From Flavobacterium fluviatile (GTDB lineage: Bacteria > Bacteroidota > Bacteroidia > Flavobacteriales > Flavobacteriaceae): a stretch of 64,000 nt of DNA. The notes under the pieces are model-generated. The model saw nothing but the letters and a program-made list of their open reading frames with translations. It was not told where the DNA came from and searched no databases. The translations under genes and the position numbers were made by a program. The stretch covers positions 62,001-126,000 of the forward strand of contig NZ_JAADZW010000012.1 of the NCBI RefSeq assembly GCF_010645065.1. Direction: 5' to 3'. This document shows, in pieces, positions 1-8,673 of the stretch. Positions within the stretch are counted from its first letter, which is position 1. Each line of letters begins with the position of its first letter.

Positions 1-2687
1 TTTTGAATGGTTTTCAATTTACTGAGTACGCTTTTCGGCAATTCCGAACCATGATTTTTGATTATATCTCCTAATGGATTTAAAATTAAAGTAAGGGGAG
101 TCCTGAATTCATGTGATATATTGGTAAAGAACTGTAACTTTTTATTATTTAGTTTTTCAATTTGGACTGCCTTTTTTTGTTCGAATTCTATCATTTGCTT
201 TTGTTTAAAACGATTTTGATAGTATTGATTGGCAAAATAAACTGCAGCAAATAGTAATAAAGAATAAAACAGGTAAGCAAAAGATGTTTTCCACCAGGGC
301 GGTAAGACCTCAATTTTTAATTCTAATGGTTTTTGGCTCCAGACTCCATTTTTTTCTGACGCTTTAACTTTAAAGACATAATTGCCGGGTGCTAAGTTCG
401 TGTAAGTTGCAGAGTGTTTATTGCCAACATAATTCCACGAATCTTCAAATCCTTTTAAATAATAGGCAAATTCATTTCTGGCGGGAAAAGAATAATTAAT
501 TGCGATAAAATCTATTGTAAATACCGATTGATCGTGTTTCAGGATTATTTTTTTGGTCTCTGATATTACTTTAATCAGAGGTGAATTTTTTTCAAGCGGA
601 CCAATAGATTTGTTAAAAAGTTTAAAATCAGTTAAGTAAACAGGAAGTTGTTTTTTGCTTTTAACCAAATTCGCAGGATTGAAGTAATTTAAGCCTTCGT
701 AGCTTCCAAAATACAGCAATCCGTTTTTATCTTTCAAAACAGAATTGTTATTAAAGTCGTTTCCTAACAGGCCATCATGTATAGAGTAATTTACTGAAGT
801 TTTGTTTTTTAGATCCAGTTTGGTAATTCCTTTCTTTCCACTTAGCCAGATATTGCCATCATTTGATTCAGCAATCGAAGAAATTGATTTTTCATGAAGT
901 CCTTTAAAATTGATATACCATTTCAGGGAATCTGTTTTTTTATTATAGCTAAATAAACCTGCACCATCAGTACCAATCCAGATTTCTTTATTATGGGCCT
1001 GATATAGCGTATTAATGGTATGCGTGCTTTTGTGATTTTTGAACTTTTCAGACATTTTATACCTTAAGGAACTAACTGAAAACGTAACAAAATCTGTTGT
1101 GTTAACCTTGTATAATCCCGTAGTTGAACCAACCCAAATGGTGTCATCGGAGTCCGCTATTACTTTTCTGATGTCCAGATTTACCAATCCGTTTGTGTAA
1201 AATGGTTTAGAATTGCAATGGTGAAACCGCCCATCTGATGGAGTATAATAGTGCAGGCCTTTTGCAAAAGTCCCTATCCAGATTACACCTCTGGAGTCCT
1301 CAGCAATACTCATAATATTGTCTGAAGTAAGACCAGAAGTATTCCCGGTATTGTAATTAATAAAGTTTCTGCTTCCTTTTTTTAAAACAAAAATCCCTTC
1401 ATTCCAGCTTGATAGCCAAATATTCTCATTTCGGTCAATAAATACGTTGGTGATGTTATCATTGGTTAATCCGGAATAAAAGCTATTATCAGATCGGGTA
1501 ATATGCTTAAATTTTTTTGTTTTAGTATTATAGACATCAACTCCTCCACCTTCCATAGCAATCCATAACTGGCCCTGATTATCTTTGGCAATACCGGTAA
1601 CACAACTGGTTTGCAACGATTGAGGATTTCCAGGCAGGCTTTCCAGAATATTTACCCTGCTGTTTATTTTATCAAAGACACCCAAACCTTTATTGTAATA
1701 TCCCAGCCAGATTCTTTTCTCTCTGTCCAAAAATAAAGACCAGACAGAGTTTGAGCTTAAACTGCGGTTATTGAATTTACTGTTTACATATTTTTTTTGA
1801 ATCTCTCCCTGATCGTTTACAATAATTAGTCCGTCATTTTCGGTAGCACAAAGAATCGTTTTAGGATCTGTACTGAGTATGGACATAATTCTTTTTCCTG
1901 TAATAGAGTAAGATACAGGCTTTTTTTCTTTTGGATTCAGATCTAATTTTACAAGTCCTTTATAGCCATTACCAATCCATAAATTTTGCCTGCTGTCAAT
2001 AAACATCGATACTATATTACCTGCGAGTAGCTGATTGTCATGTTCTGTCTTTATCTTATGAGCCTGATTTTTTAAAGGATCAACGACTCTTAATCCATAA
2101 TTAGTGCCTAAATAAATGATACCATTTTTATCTTTTGCCAAACAATTGATAAGACAGTTTGCGGTGTTGGGAATATCAAGCTTTATCGTAGTTATTTTTC
2201 GGGTCTCCGGATTCAGTTTTAATAAGCCTCCGTTAAATGTTCCCAGATACAGATTTCCATTTTTGTCCTCAATAATGCTTTTAACCGAAATCACCGTTTC
2301 ATTTCCTGTTTTCTTTTTGAGATCAATATTCCCGAAAGTATTCAAATCTCTGTTATAGAGACATAATCCTTCGTCTGTGCCTATCCACAATCGGTTGTGT
2401 GTGTCTACATAAGTGCTATAAATCAAATTACTATTGATAGAATTGTTTACATTGGAATTTTGTTCGTAAGCAATATAATTTGTCCCATCAAATTTGTATA
2501 AACCTGCACCATTTGTTCCTATCCACATAGCACCGGACTGATCCTGTGTAATGGTATAAATTCCGCTTTTGGAAGTTTCTTTATTTACAAGCCTGAATTG
2601 ATAGTTCTCAAACTTGTTTTGGGAAAACAAACAATTTATGGAAAGCAAAAAGAGTAAAACGATTTTTAAGCATTTTTTTGGGGACAT
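1..2687 (-). CDS. Hybrid two-component system sensor (HTCS), C-terminus beyond window
   Basis: Partial gene, open to the left edge; 895 codons are visible. The start ATG (2685-2687) gives a signal peptide ending near CLFSQ. Residues about 25-690 are a periplasmic propeller of Reg_prop repeats (recurring W-I-G-T and N-G-L type motifs such as MWIGTNGAGLYKF), followed by a Y_Y_Y domain (about 695-790), the PPWWKT junction, one membrane helix (about 800-820), a short coiled coil and a HisKA H-box with FFTNISHEFRTPL, phospho-acceptor His859. In this family the missing part normally carries the ATPase domain, a receiver and an AraC-type DNA-binding domain. Such sensors bind oligosaccharides in the periplasm and induce adjacent polysaccharide-utilisation genes; the neighbours suggest xylan oligosaccharides (inference). 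Confidence 0.93.
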   Translation of the reverse strand, partial: MSPKKCLKIVLLFLLSINCLFSQNKFENYQFRLVNKETSKSGIYTITQDQSGAMWIGTNGAGLYKFDGTNYIAYEQNSNVNNSINSNLIYSTYVDTHNRLWIGTDEGLCLYNRDLNTFGNIDLKKKTGNETVISVKSIIEDKNGNLYLGTFNGGLLKLNPETRKITTIKLDIPNTANCLINCLAKDKNGIIYLGTNYGLRVVDPLKNQAHKIKTEHDNQLLAGNIVSMFIDSRQNLWIGNGYKGLVKLDLNPKEKKPVSYSITGKRIMSILSTDPKTILCATENDGLIIVNDQGEIQKKYVNSKFNNRSLSSNSVWSLFLDREKRIWLGYYNKGLGVFDKINSRVNILESLPGNPQSLQTSCVTGIAKDNQGQLWIAMEGGGVDVYNTKTKKFKHITRSDNSFYSGLTNDNITNVFIDRNENIWLSSWNEGIFVLKKGSRNFINYNTGNTSGLTSDNIMSIAEDSRGVIWIGTFAKGLHYYTPSDGRFHHCNSKPFYTNGLVNLDIRKVIADSDDTIWVGSTTGLYKVNTTDFVTFSVSSLRYKMSEKFKNHKSTHTINTLYQAHNKEIWIGTDGAGLFSYNKKTDSLKWYINFKGLHEKSISSIAESNDGNIWLSGKKGITKLDLKNKTSVNYSIHDGLLGNDFNNNSVLKDKNGLLYFGSYEGLNYFNPANLVKSKKQLPVYLTDFKLFNKSIGPLEKNSPLIKVISETKKIILKHDQSVFTIDFIAINYSFPARNEFAYYLKGFEDSWNYVGNKHSATYTNLAPGNYVFKVKASEKNGVWSQKPLELKIEVLPPWWKTSFAYLFYSLLLFAAVYFANQYYQNRFKQKQMIEFEQKKAVQIEKLNNKKLQFFTNISHEFRTPLTLILNPLGDIIKNHGSELPKSVLSKLKTIQ

Positions 2688-2713
2688 TATGATTGCGGTT
2701 AGTAAAGTTTAAA

Positions 2714-2912
2714 TTAAATATATACCAGTTGGGTGAAATGATAAAGAACGCCAATTCGGTTTTTTTTTGAGTAGTGAAATGCAAATAAAAAACCGTATTG
2801 AGAATGGTTTTAATTCTAAGTTTCCTGTTCTCCGTACAATTTTCTATCCAGGTTCATCCGAACTGATGAAAATTAAAGCAAAAGCTCATTTCAACCAACG
2901 GGTTAAATATAT
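2714..2912. repeat. Intergenic region with long imperfect inverted repeat
   Basis: The 292-bp gap between the sensor start and the symporter stop has no gene. Arms at about 2714-2741 and 2886-2912 are imperfect inverted copies (shared core TCATTTCA.CCAAC.GGT followed by an AT run). A second inverted repeat lies inside, with 13-bp arms at 2753-2765 and 2787-2799 (one mismatch). Neither has a terminator-like T run on the minus strand. Confidence 0.4.
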
Positions 2913-2979
2913 ATATTTTTAATTGAAAATCAGTTATTTGTTTTTGTGTTGTGATAAAATACCTACTTAAAAATATGGG

Positions 2980-4446
2980 TTAGTTTATTCTTCTTTCTCT
3001 TAAATCATTTTCAATTTCAATTTCCATATTCTTATCTATTCTATAAAAACACAATAAAACAGCACTAATAATAAATATAAAGCACGGATAAATGCTTATA
3101 GATAGTTTTATCCCTTCAGCAACTGTTGCAACCTGACGAACTTCTTCAGCAACATATCCATATTTGGATAAAAAACCGGCACCTAGGGCGCCGCCTATAC
3201 TTATCCCTAATTTTATCCCGAAAATCATTGCTGAAAAGACAGTAGCAGTGGCTCTTCGATCGTTTTTCCATTCGCTGTAATCCGCAACGTCAGCAATCAT
3301 GGCCCATAATAAAGGAATGGTTATACCATAAAGGAATCCATGTATCATTTGGGTAAGAAAAACCAGGGAAATGGCTGTTTTGCTGTAAAAATTAAAAAGC
3401 AATAAGCTTATAGCTGATAAAAATATGAATGTGATGTAGATGTTTCTTTTGCCAAAGGCATCTGCAAATGACTTTGAAAACAGAATTCCAATAATCATAA
3501 ACAGAATTCCGCCAGCATTAAACAGGCTAAATGCAGAGGTTGGAACATCTTTTGGCCACTGAAGATCCGTTAGTCCCATTCCAATCAGGGAATTATTGAG
3601 GGATTCAATAAATCCGGAAAACCCAGTATCTTTTAAAAAAACTTCTTGTGCTGCAGGATCTAAATAATATTTAAAATAAAAAACATACATACCACCTTTT
3701 AAGGATAAGGTTATAAATACCAAAATCGTAACTAATAACATAACAAGCCAGGGACCATTTTTGGATAAATCTCTAAAATCCTGTTTAACTGAAGATTGCT
3801 GATTTTCTGTAGGAATGATCCTTTCCCTGGTGGTAAAAAAAGTAATCAACAGACAAATTACTCCAATAAAAGCAAATAATAACATTGTGTTTTTAAATCC
3901 TTCAGCTTTGTCACCATGACCTAAAATTAAAACTAAAGGCAATAAAAGTGACTGAATTATAAATTGTGCTACCATCACAGCGACAAAGCGATAGCAGGAA
4001 AGGCTGTTTCTTTCTTTCATATCACCCGTTAGTACACCGCTCAAAGCAACATACGGCAAATTATTTGCTGCATAAATTAATACTAAAAAAAAGTAAGTCA
4101 GTAATGTGTAGATGATTTTACCTCTTAATCCAAAATCAGGAGTTAAAAAAGTTAAGACTGAAGCTAATCCAAAAGGTAATGCGGTCCATAATATCCAGGG
4201 TCTGAATTTTCCCCATCGGGTTCTGGTACGGTCAGCAATAACGCCCATGATAATGTTAAAAAAAGCGCCTGTAAAACCCCCAATAAAAATAATGATACTT
4301 GCAGTTCCCGCAGGAATTTTATAAACATCTGTGTAAAAGAAAGCCAAAAAGGTGAGTAAAGTCTGAAAGATTAAATTCGCTGCAAAATCGCCTAAACCAT
4401 ATCCTGTTTTTTCTAATACTGAAAGCTTTTGTGATGTGTTATTCAT
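2980..4446 (-). CDS. GPH-family sugar:cation symporter (MFS)
   Basis: 488 residues from the ATG at 4444-4446 (MNNTSQKLSVLEKTGYGLGD). An upstream ATG would add 57 residues with no family resemblance, so the inner start is preferred. About 12 hydrophobic helices; the N-terminal GYGLGDFAANLIFQ and the loop ADRTRTRWGKFRPW are hallmarks of the glycoside-pentoside-hexuronide:cation symporters (MelB/XynB/YicJ type). It probably brings xylo-oligosaccharides or a released pentoside across the inner membrane using an ion gradient. Its position between the HTCS sensor and the glycoside hydrolases supports that role; the exact sugar is inferred. Confidence 0.9.
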   Translation of the reverse strand: MNNTSQKLSVLEKTGYGLGDFAANLIFQTLLTFLAFFYTDVYKIPAGTASIIIFIGGFTGAFFNIIMGVIADRTRTRWGKFRPWILWTALPFGLASVLTFLTPDFGLRGKIIYTLLTYFFLVLIYAANNLPYVALSGVLTGDMKERNSLSCYRFVAVMVAQFIIQSLLLPLVLILGHGDKAEGFKNTMLLFAFIGVICLLITFFTTRERIIPTENQQSSVKQDFRDLSKNGPWLVMLLVTILVFITLSLKGGMYVFYFKYYLDPAAQEVFLKDTGFSGFIESLNNSLIGMGLTDLQWPKDVPTSAFSLFNAGGILFMIIGILFSKSFADAFGKRNIYITFIFLSAISLLLFNFYSKTAISLVFLTQMIHGFLYGITIPLLWAMIADVADYSEWKNDRRATATVFSAMIFGIKLGISIGGALGAGFLSKYGYVAEEVRQVATVAEGIKLSISIYPCFIFIISAVLLCFYRIDKNMEIEIENDLRERRIN

Positions 4447-4733
4447 ACGGAGAACGGTTGTTTTTTTTCTTCCATCAGTCATTATGCTGATTAAAATTTT
4501 AGATAGATTATTATCAGGAAATGAACTGATATTTTTATTCGTTTTAATAATAAAACAAACGTAAAAATAGTTGGAAAGCTTAAATAAGATTGTCACTTTT
4601 GAAGCGTTTAATATCACTTTTGAAGCATAATTTTATTACAGTGAATCCATTAAAAATAAAATACTATTTTAGCTTTTTAGTAAAAAAAAACTACTCAGGT
4701 AACGTTAATTATTTCACTTTTCATTTTGTTTAT

Positions 4734-6848
4734 ATGCGTGTTTTATACCTTTTATTTATTATACCTTTTCTTTTTATAAGCTGCAACAGAAAGCAGGACA
4801 ATAGTGAAAATCATAAATATACCAATGATTTAATCAAAGAAACGAGTCCGTATCTTTTGCAGCATGCACATAATCCTGTTGACTGGAAAGCATGGAATAA
4901 AGAAGCTTTAGACAAAGCAAAGGCAGAGAATAAGCTTATTATTATTTCCGTAGGTTATTCTGCCTGTCACTGGTGTCATGTGATGGAAGAGGAGAGTTTT
5001 GAAAACGAAGCCATAGCGAAACTAATGAATGATCATTTTATTAGTATAAAAGTGGACAGGGAAGAACGTCCTGATATTGATCAAATATACATGAATGCGG
5101 TACAATTGATGACAGGCAAAGGCGGATGGCCGTTAAATTGTATTGCTCTTCCGGACGGTCGTCCTATTTTTGGCGGAACTTACTTTACTAAAGAGGAGTG
5201 GACAAAAGCATTAACTGAACTTTATGATTTGTATAAAAACAATCCTGAAAAAGCAACTGAATATGCTGATAAATTAGTAAAAGGAATCCAGGACTCACAG
5301 TTAATTGCAGTCAATAATGATGAAGTAAGTTTTGAAAATTTAGAGATTTTTACCGCCGTAAAGTCATGGCAAAAGGACTTAGATTATAAGCAGGGAGGCT
5401 TAGTTGGCGAAACGAAATTTCCAATGCCGGGCACTTTAAGTTTTCTGCTTCGCTACGGTATCCAGAATAATGACAAATCGATTCAAAAATATGTGCAGAC
5501 CACGCTTGTGAAAATGGCTGATGGCGGAATTTACGATGCCGTTGGTGGTGGTTTTGCAAGGTATTCAGTAGATGCTAAATGGCATATCCCTCATTTTGAG
5601 AAAATGCTGTATGATAATGCACAATTAGTAAGCTTATATTCTGATGCATATCTTGTAACCAAAGATGAGTTATACAAAAAAACGGTTCTTGAAACACTGG
5701 ATTTTGTAGAGAGGGAGCTTATGGCTTCTAATGGGGCATTTTATTCTTCCTTAGATGCAGACAGCAAAAATAAAGAAAACAAACTGGAAGAAGGTGCTTA
5801 TTATGTCTGGACGCAACAAGAGTTAAAGTCCATATTAAAGTCTGATTACAGTCTTTTTCAAAAATATTATAATATTAATGAGAACGGTTTATGGGAAAAT
5901 CAGTCGTATGTTTTATTTAAAAGCCAGTCTAATAAAGATTTTGCAATAAGAAATAAGCTGACCCTAAAGGAATTAAGTGCAAAAGTAAAAAGCTGGAAGC
6001 AGATATTATTGGCAGCCAGAAACGAACGGACGCGACCTCATTTAGACAATAAGACACTTACTTCATGGAACGCTTTAATGCTAAAGGGTTATATTAGCGC
6101 TTATAAAACATTCCGCACTCCTCATCATAAAGAAATTGCTTTAAAAAATGCTGATTTTATTGTGGCTAATCAGCTTAAAAAAGACGGGAGTTTATTTCAC
6201 AGCTACAAAGATGGTAAAAGCAGTATCAATGGTTTTTCAGAAGATTATGCCATAGTTGCAGATGCTTTTATTGCACTTTATGAAATTACATTTGACGAAA
6301 AATGGCTAAACGAGGCAAAACAATTAACGGATTACATGCTCCGGCATTTTTGGGATAAAAAATCAAATATGTTTTATTTTACATCTGATACTTCAGCAAA
6401 TTTGATTGCCCGAAAAATGGAAATTGCAGACAATGTAATTCCCGGTTCCAATTCTATTCTGGCTCACAATTTATTTCTGTTAGGGCATTATTACTCTAAT
6501 GATCTATATGCTAAAACAGCTCTAAAAATGTTAAATAATGTAAAAGCAGATGCATTGCAATCTCCGGCTGAATATTATAACTGGCTTAATTTAATGCTGA
6601 ATTATACGGATGAATATTTTGAAGTTGCTCTTTCGGGAAAAGGCGCTATAAGCAAGATGATGCAGCTGCAAACGTATTATCTGCCAAATATTCTTATTGC
6701 AGGATCGACAAAAGAAAGCACCATTCCAATTTTACAAAATCGTTTTATAGACAATGAAACCTATATTTATGTTTGCGTAAACAATGCCTGCAAAAAGCCT
6801 GAAAAGGAGGTTGGGATAGCTGTTTCTAAAATAAAAAATAGCTTGTAG
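4734..6848 (+). CDS. Thioredoxin-domain lipoprotein of YyaL/SSP411 (DUF255) family
   Basis: 704 residues from the ATG at 4734, which yields a lipoprotein signal (FLFISC, Cys17). An earlier in-frame ATG at 4590 would bury that signal and overlap the divergent symporter gene region. The thioredoxin-like domain (about 30-190) includes [13 protein letters not shown] with CHWC at residues 78-81, [10 protein letters not shown] and GGWPLNC. The remainder is a six-hairpin (alpha/alpha)6 barrel-like domain related to N-acylglucosamine 2-epimerase folds. The family is widespread (YyaL, human SPATA20) but its reaction is unknown. Most relatives are cytosolic, so membrane anchoring here is notable. A link to the neighbouring sugar locus is possible but unproven. 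Confidence 0.88.
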   Translation: MRVLYLLFIIPFLFISCNRKQDNSENHKYTNDLIKETSPYLLQHAHNPVDWKAWNKEALDKAKAENKLIIISVGYSACHWCHVMEEESFENEAIAKLMNDHFISIKVDREERPDIDQIYMNAVQLMTGKGGWPLNCIALPDGRPIFGGTYFTKEEWTKALTELYDLYKNNPEKATEYADKLVKGIQDSQLIAVNNDEVSFENLEIFTAVKSWQKDLDYKQGGLVGETKFPMPGTLSFLLRYGIQNNDKSIQKYVQTTLVKMADGGIYDAVGGGFARYSVDAKWHIPHFEKMLYDNAQLVSLYSDAYLVTKDELYKKTVLETLDFVERELMASNGAFYSSLDADSKNKENKLEEGAYYVWTQQELKSILKSDYSLFQKYYNINENGLWENQSYVLFKSQSNKDFAIRNKLTLKELSAKVKSWKQILLAARNERTRPHLDNKTLTSWNALMLKGYISAYKTFRTPHHKEIALKNADFIVANQLKKDGSLFHSYKDGKSSINGFSEDYAIVADAFIALYEITFDEKWLNEAKQLTDYMLRHFWDKKSNMFYFTSDTSANLIARKMEIADNVIPGSNSILAHNLFLLGHYYSNDLYAKTALKMLNNVKADALQSPAEYYNWLNLMLNYTDEYFEVALSGKGAISKMMQLQTYYLPNILIAGSTKESTIPILQNRFIDNETYIYVCVNNACKKPEKEVGIAVSKIKNSL

Positions 6849-7196
6849 ATTCTACCGATTTTTTTCGTTATAATTCCTTATTTGATTTTTAATCTGTATA
6901 AGATTTTCAAAACAGCTATGCAGTAAAGATGTTTTGCTTAAAAGTCATTAAGCAACCAGTTGTTTTTTTCAGAAATTAATAAATACCGATGATAACAGAG
7001 TATTGTTTTTCGGCTACATACTTCTTTTTATTATTACTTCTTAGATAAGGTTTATTTCTGTGTTTTGACTTTAGATTTTATAATAAACTTCAACGCTAAC
7101 TGATTATAGTGCAAAATATTTTATCTATAAATAAATAAAATATTTTTAATTAGGCATTTTTATTTAAAATCATTAAAAAAAATATCAAACAACCGA
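6849..7196. other. AT-rich gap after the thioredoxin-domain gene
   Basis: No coding sequence is supported here. The only structure seen is an AT-only perfect inverted repeat with 12-bp arms (7113-7124 and 7135-7146, 10-nt loop), lying some 265 bp beyond the stop codon; a role as a distal terminator is doubtful. Confidence 0.5.
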
Positions 7197-7225
7197 TTGT
7201 GTATTAAAATATTTTTTTATATTTG
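7197..7225 (+). promoter_or_regulatory. Bacteroidota-type promoter before candidate small RNA
   Basis: TTG at 7197-7199, an 18-nt spacer, then TATATTTG at 7218-7225. This matches the Bacteroidota sigma-A consensus (TTTG/TTG, 17-19 nt, TAnnTTTG). Expected transcription start is about 7230-7233. Confidence 0.6.
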
Positions 7226-7230
7226 TAATA

Positions 7231-7256
7231 AATACACTTATTAATTATAGTGTATT
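7231..7256. repeat. Perfect 8-bp inverted repeat at predicted transcription start
   Basis: Arms AATACACT (7231-7238) and AGTGTATT (7249-7256) with a 10-nt AT spacer. It overlaps the start site predicted from the promoter just upstream, as expected for a repressor operator or a 5' stabilising hairpin. Confidence 0.45.
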
Positions 7257-7448
7257 ATATAATTTGAATTTTTGATATTCTTAATATGTGATATTATGCC
7301 AAAAATTAAGTTAAGAAATAATTTTTTAGGCAGAATTTAAAAAGGTAATAATTGGTTATATGCTGCCTGTACGTAGTTTGTAGCTAATGTTAGTTAGTGT
7401 TAGTTTTTAAATTAAAGCCGGAAGTTAAAAATCCCTTTCGGCTTTTTT
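7232..7448 (+). ncRNA. Candidate small RNA upstream of xylan enzymes
   Basis: The segment is bounded by a consensus promoter and an intrinsic terminator, contains no credible ORF, and ends about 245 nt before the first GH43 start. The transcript would be about 215 nt. It could be a free-standing sRNA, or a leader that is attenuated before the glycoside hydrolase genes. Only the boundaries are seen; the RNA itself is inferred. Confidence 0.35.
7416..7448 (+). terminator. Intrinsic terminator
   Basis: Stem AGCCGGAAG (7416-7424) pairs with CTTTCGGCT (7435-7443; one G-U pair) over a 10-nt loop and is followed by a T run. Confidence 0.75.
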
Positions 7449-7565
7449 ATTACAAAATCACATCAAAGAGGGATTGTTATTGTACCACTTTACTGTTGGC
7501 ACAATAAGACATTATATTTAGGCTTATGGTGATATTACTTGCTAAAACAGTTTTGCAATTTTTCA

Positions 7566-7637
7566 ATGAAGAAAATAAAGCTGCACATCACCAGGCAAGT
7601 TTACAGTATTGAAGAGTACGACAAACAGGCCGGGTAA
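7566..7637 (+). CDS. Possible 23-residue small protein or leader peptide
   Basis: ATG at 7566 to TAA at 7635-7637 encodes MKKIKLHITRQVYSIEEYDK and three more residues. It lies between the terminator and the first GH43 start. The composition (basic start, then amphipathic) is more protein-like than the surrounding AT-rich DNA, but I recognise no family. It could be a leader peptide, a gene remnant or chance. Confidence 0.2.
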   Translation: MKKIKLHITRQVYSIEEYDKQAG

Positions 7638-7694
7638 AAGATAACTACAAATGAGAAAACCACATAATTGATTATAAACCCAAAAAACTATAAC

Positions 7695-8651
7695 ATGAAA
7701 TTTAATATCACGATGCTATTGCTGTTTTGTTGTATTACAACCATTGAAATAACAGCACAAAACCCCATTATTAAACATATTTTTACCGCTGATCCTTCGC
7801 CTATTGTCCATAAAGACACTTTGTTTTTATATACTGGGCATGATGTAGCGACAGAAGCAGACACCAATTATAAAATGTCAGACTGGCACGTGTTTTCTAC
7901 CACAGATATGGCTACATGGAAAGATCATGGTGCGCCGCTCTCACCAGAAACCTTTTCATGGGCAACAGGAGATGCTTATGCAGCTCAGTGTATTGAAAGA
8001 AACGGTAAATTTTATTGGTTTGTTTCCACATTTCATAAAAAAAGTGAGGTTAGTGAAGGAGGAGCAGCTATAGGTGTTGCAGTTTCAGACAGACCAGCCG
8101 GACCTTTTAAAGATGCAATAGGTAAAGCGCTTGTAATTAATGAAATGACTACTGACATGAAATATGCATGGGATGATATCGATCCTTCTGTATTTGTAGA
8201 TGATGATGGGCAAGCTTATCTGTTTTGGGGAAATGGAAGCTGTAAATGGGTTAAGCTCAAAGAAAATATGACAGAGATGGAGGGCGGGATTACTACTTTC
8301 AAACCCAAAAACTATATTGAAGGACCCTGGGTATATAAAAGAAAAGATCTTTATTATTTAGTATATGCAAGTGCAGGTACAAAACCTGAAATGATAGAAT
8401 ACTGTACTGCTAAGAGTCCAACCGGACCATGGACCTATCAGGGAATTATCCAGGAGAATGTAAATAATAGTTTTACAACACATCCGGGAATTATAGATTA
8501 TAAAGGAAAATCATACTTTTTTTACCATAATGGAGCCTTGCCTACGGGGGGGAGTTACAGACGTTCTGTTTGTGTAGATTATATGTATTACAACACGGAT
8601 GGGACTATTCAAAAAGTAATACAAACTACCAAAGGAGTAAGTAAAATATAG
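7695..8651 (+). CDS. GH43 glycoside hydrolase (arabinofuranosidase/xylosidase)
   Basis: 318 residues from the ATG at 7695 (MKFNITMLLL), giving a signal peptide that ends near EITAQ. An ATG nine codons earlier would spoil the signal. Single five-bladed propeller domain of GH43. The three expected acidic residues are visible: general base Asp33 (TADPSPIV), pKa modulator Asp163 (DDIDPSVF) and general acid Glu209 (YIEGPWV). It should act in the periplasm or outside, removing arabinose or xylose from xylan-derived oligosaccharides. The next gene begins 22 bp downstream, so they are probably co-transcribed. Confidence 0.92.
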   Translation: MKFNITMLLLFCCITTIEITAQNPIIKHIFTADPSPIVHKDTLFLYTGHDVATEADTNYKMSDWHVFSTTDMATWKDHGAPLSPETFSWATGDAYAAQCIERNGKFYWFVSTFHKKSEVSEGGAAIGVAVSDRPAGPFKDAIGKALVINEMTTDMKYAWDDIDPSVFVDDDGQAYLFWGNGSCKWVKLKENMTEMEGGITTFKPKNYIEGPWVYKRKDLYYLVYASAGTKPEMIEYCTAKSPTGPWTYQGIIQENVNNSFTTHPGIIDYKGKSYFFYHNGALPTGGSYRRSVCVDYMYYNTDGTIQKVIQTTKGVSKI

Positions 8652-8673
8652 TAATACATTATCTTGGTATCTA

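Noticed and set aside
2116..2358. Plus-strand 80-codon open frame inside the hybrid sensor gene
   Set aside because: It lies antisense to Reg_prop repeats of a well-supported gene, has no family resemblance and is a shadow of the real frame.
7113..7146. AT-only 12-bp inverted repeat as terminator of the thioredoxin-domain gene
   Set aside because: It has no G/C pairs and lies about 265 bp beyond the stop; an AT hairpin of this kind can arise by chance here.
7449..7694. Possible promoter for the GH43 gene around TATATTTA near 7510
   Set aside because: The last -7 base is wrong and the nearest TTG is only 14 nt away, so I could not place a convincing promoter here.
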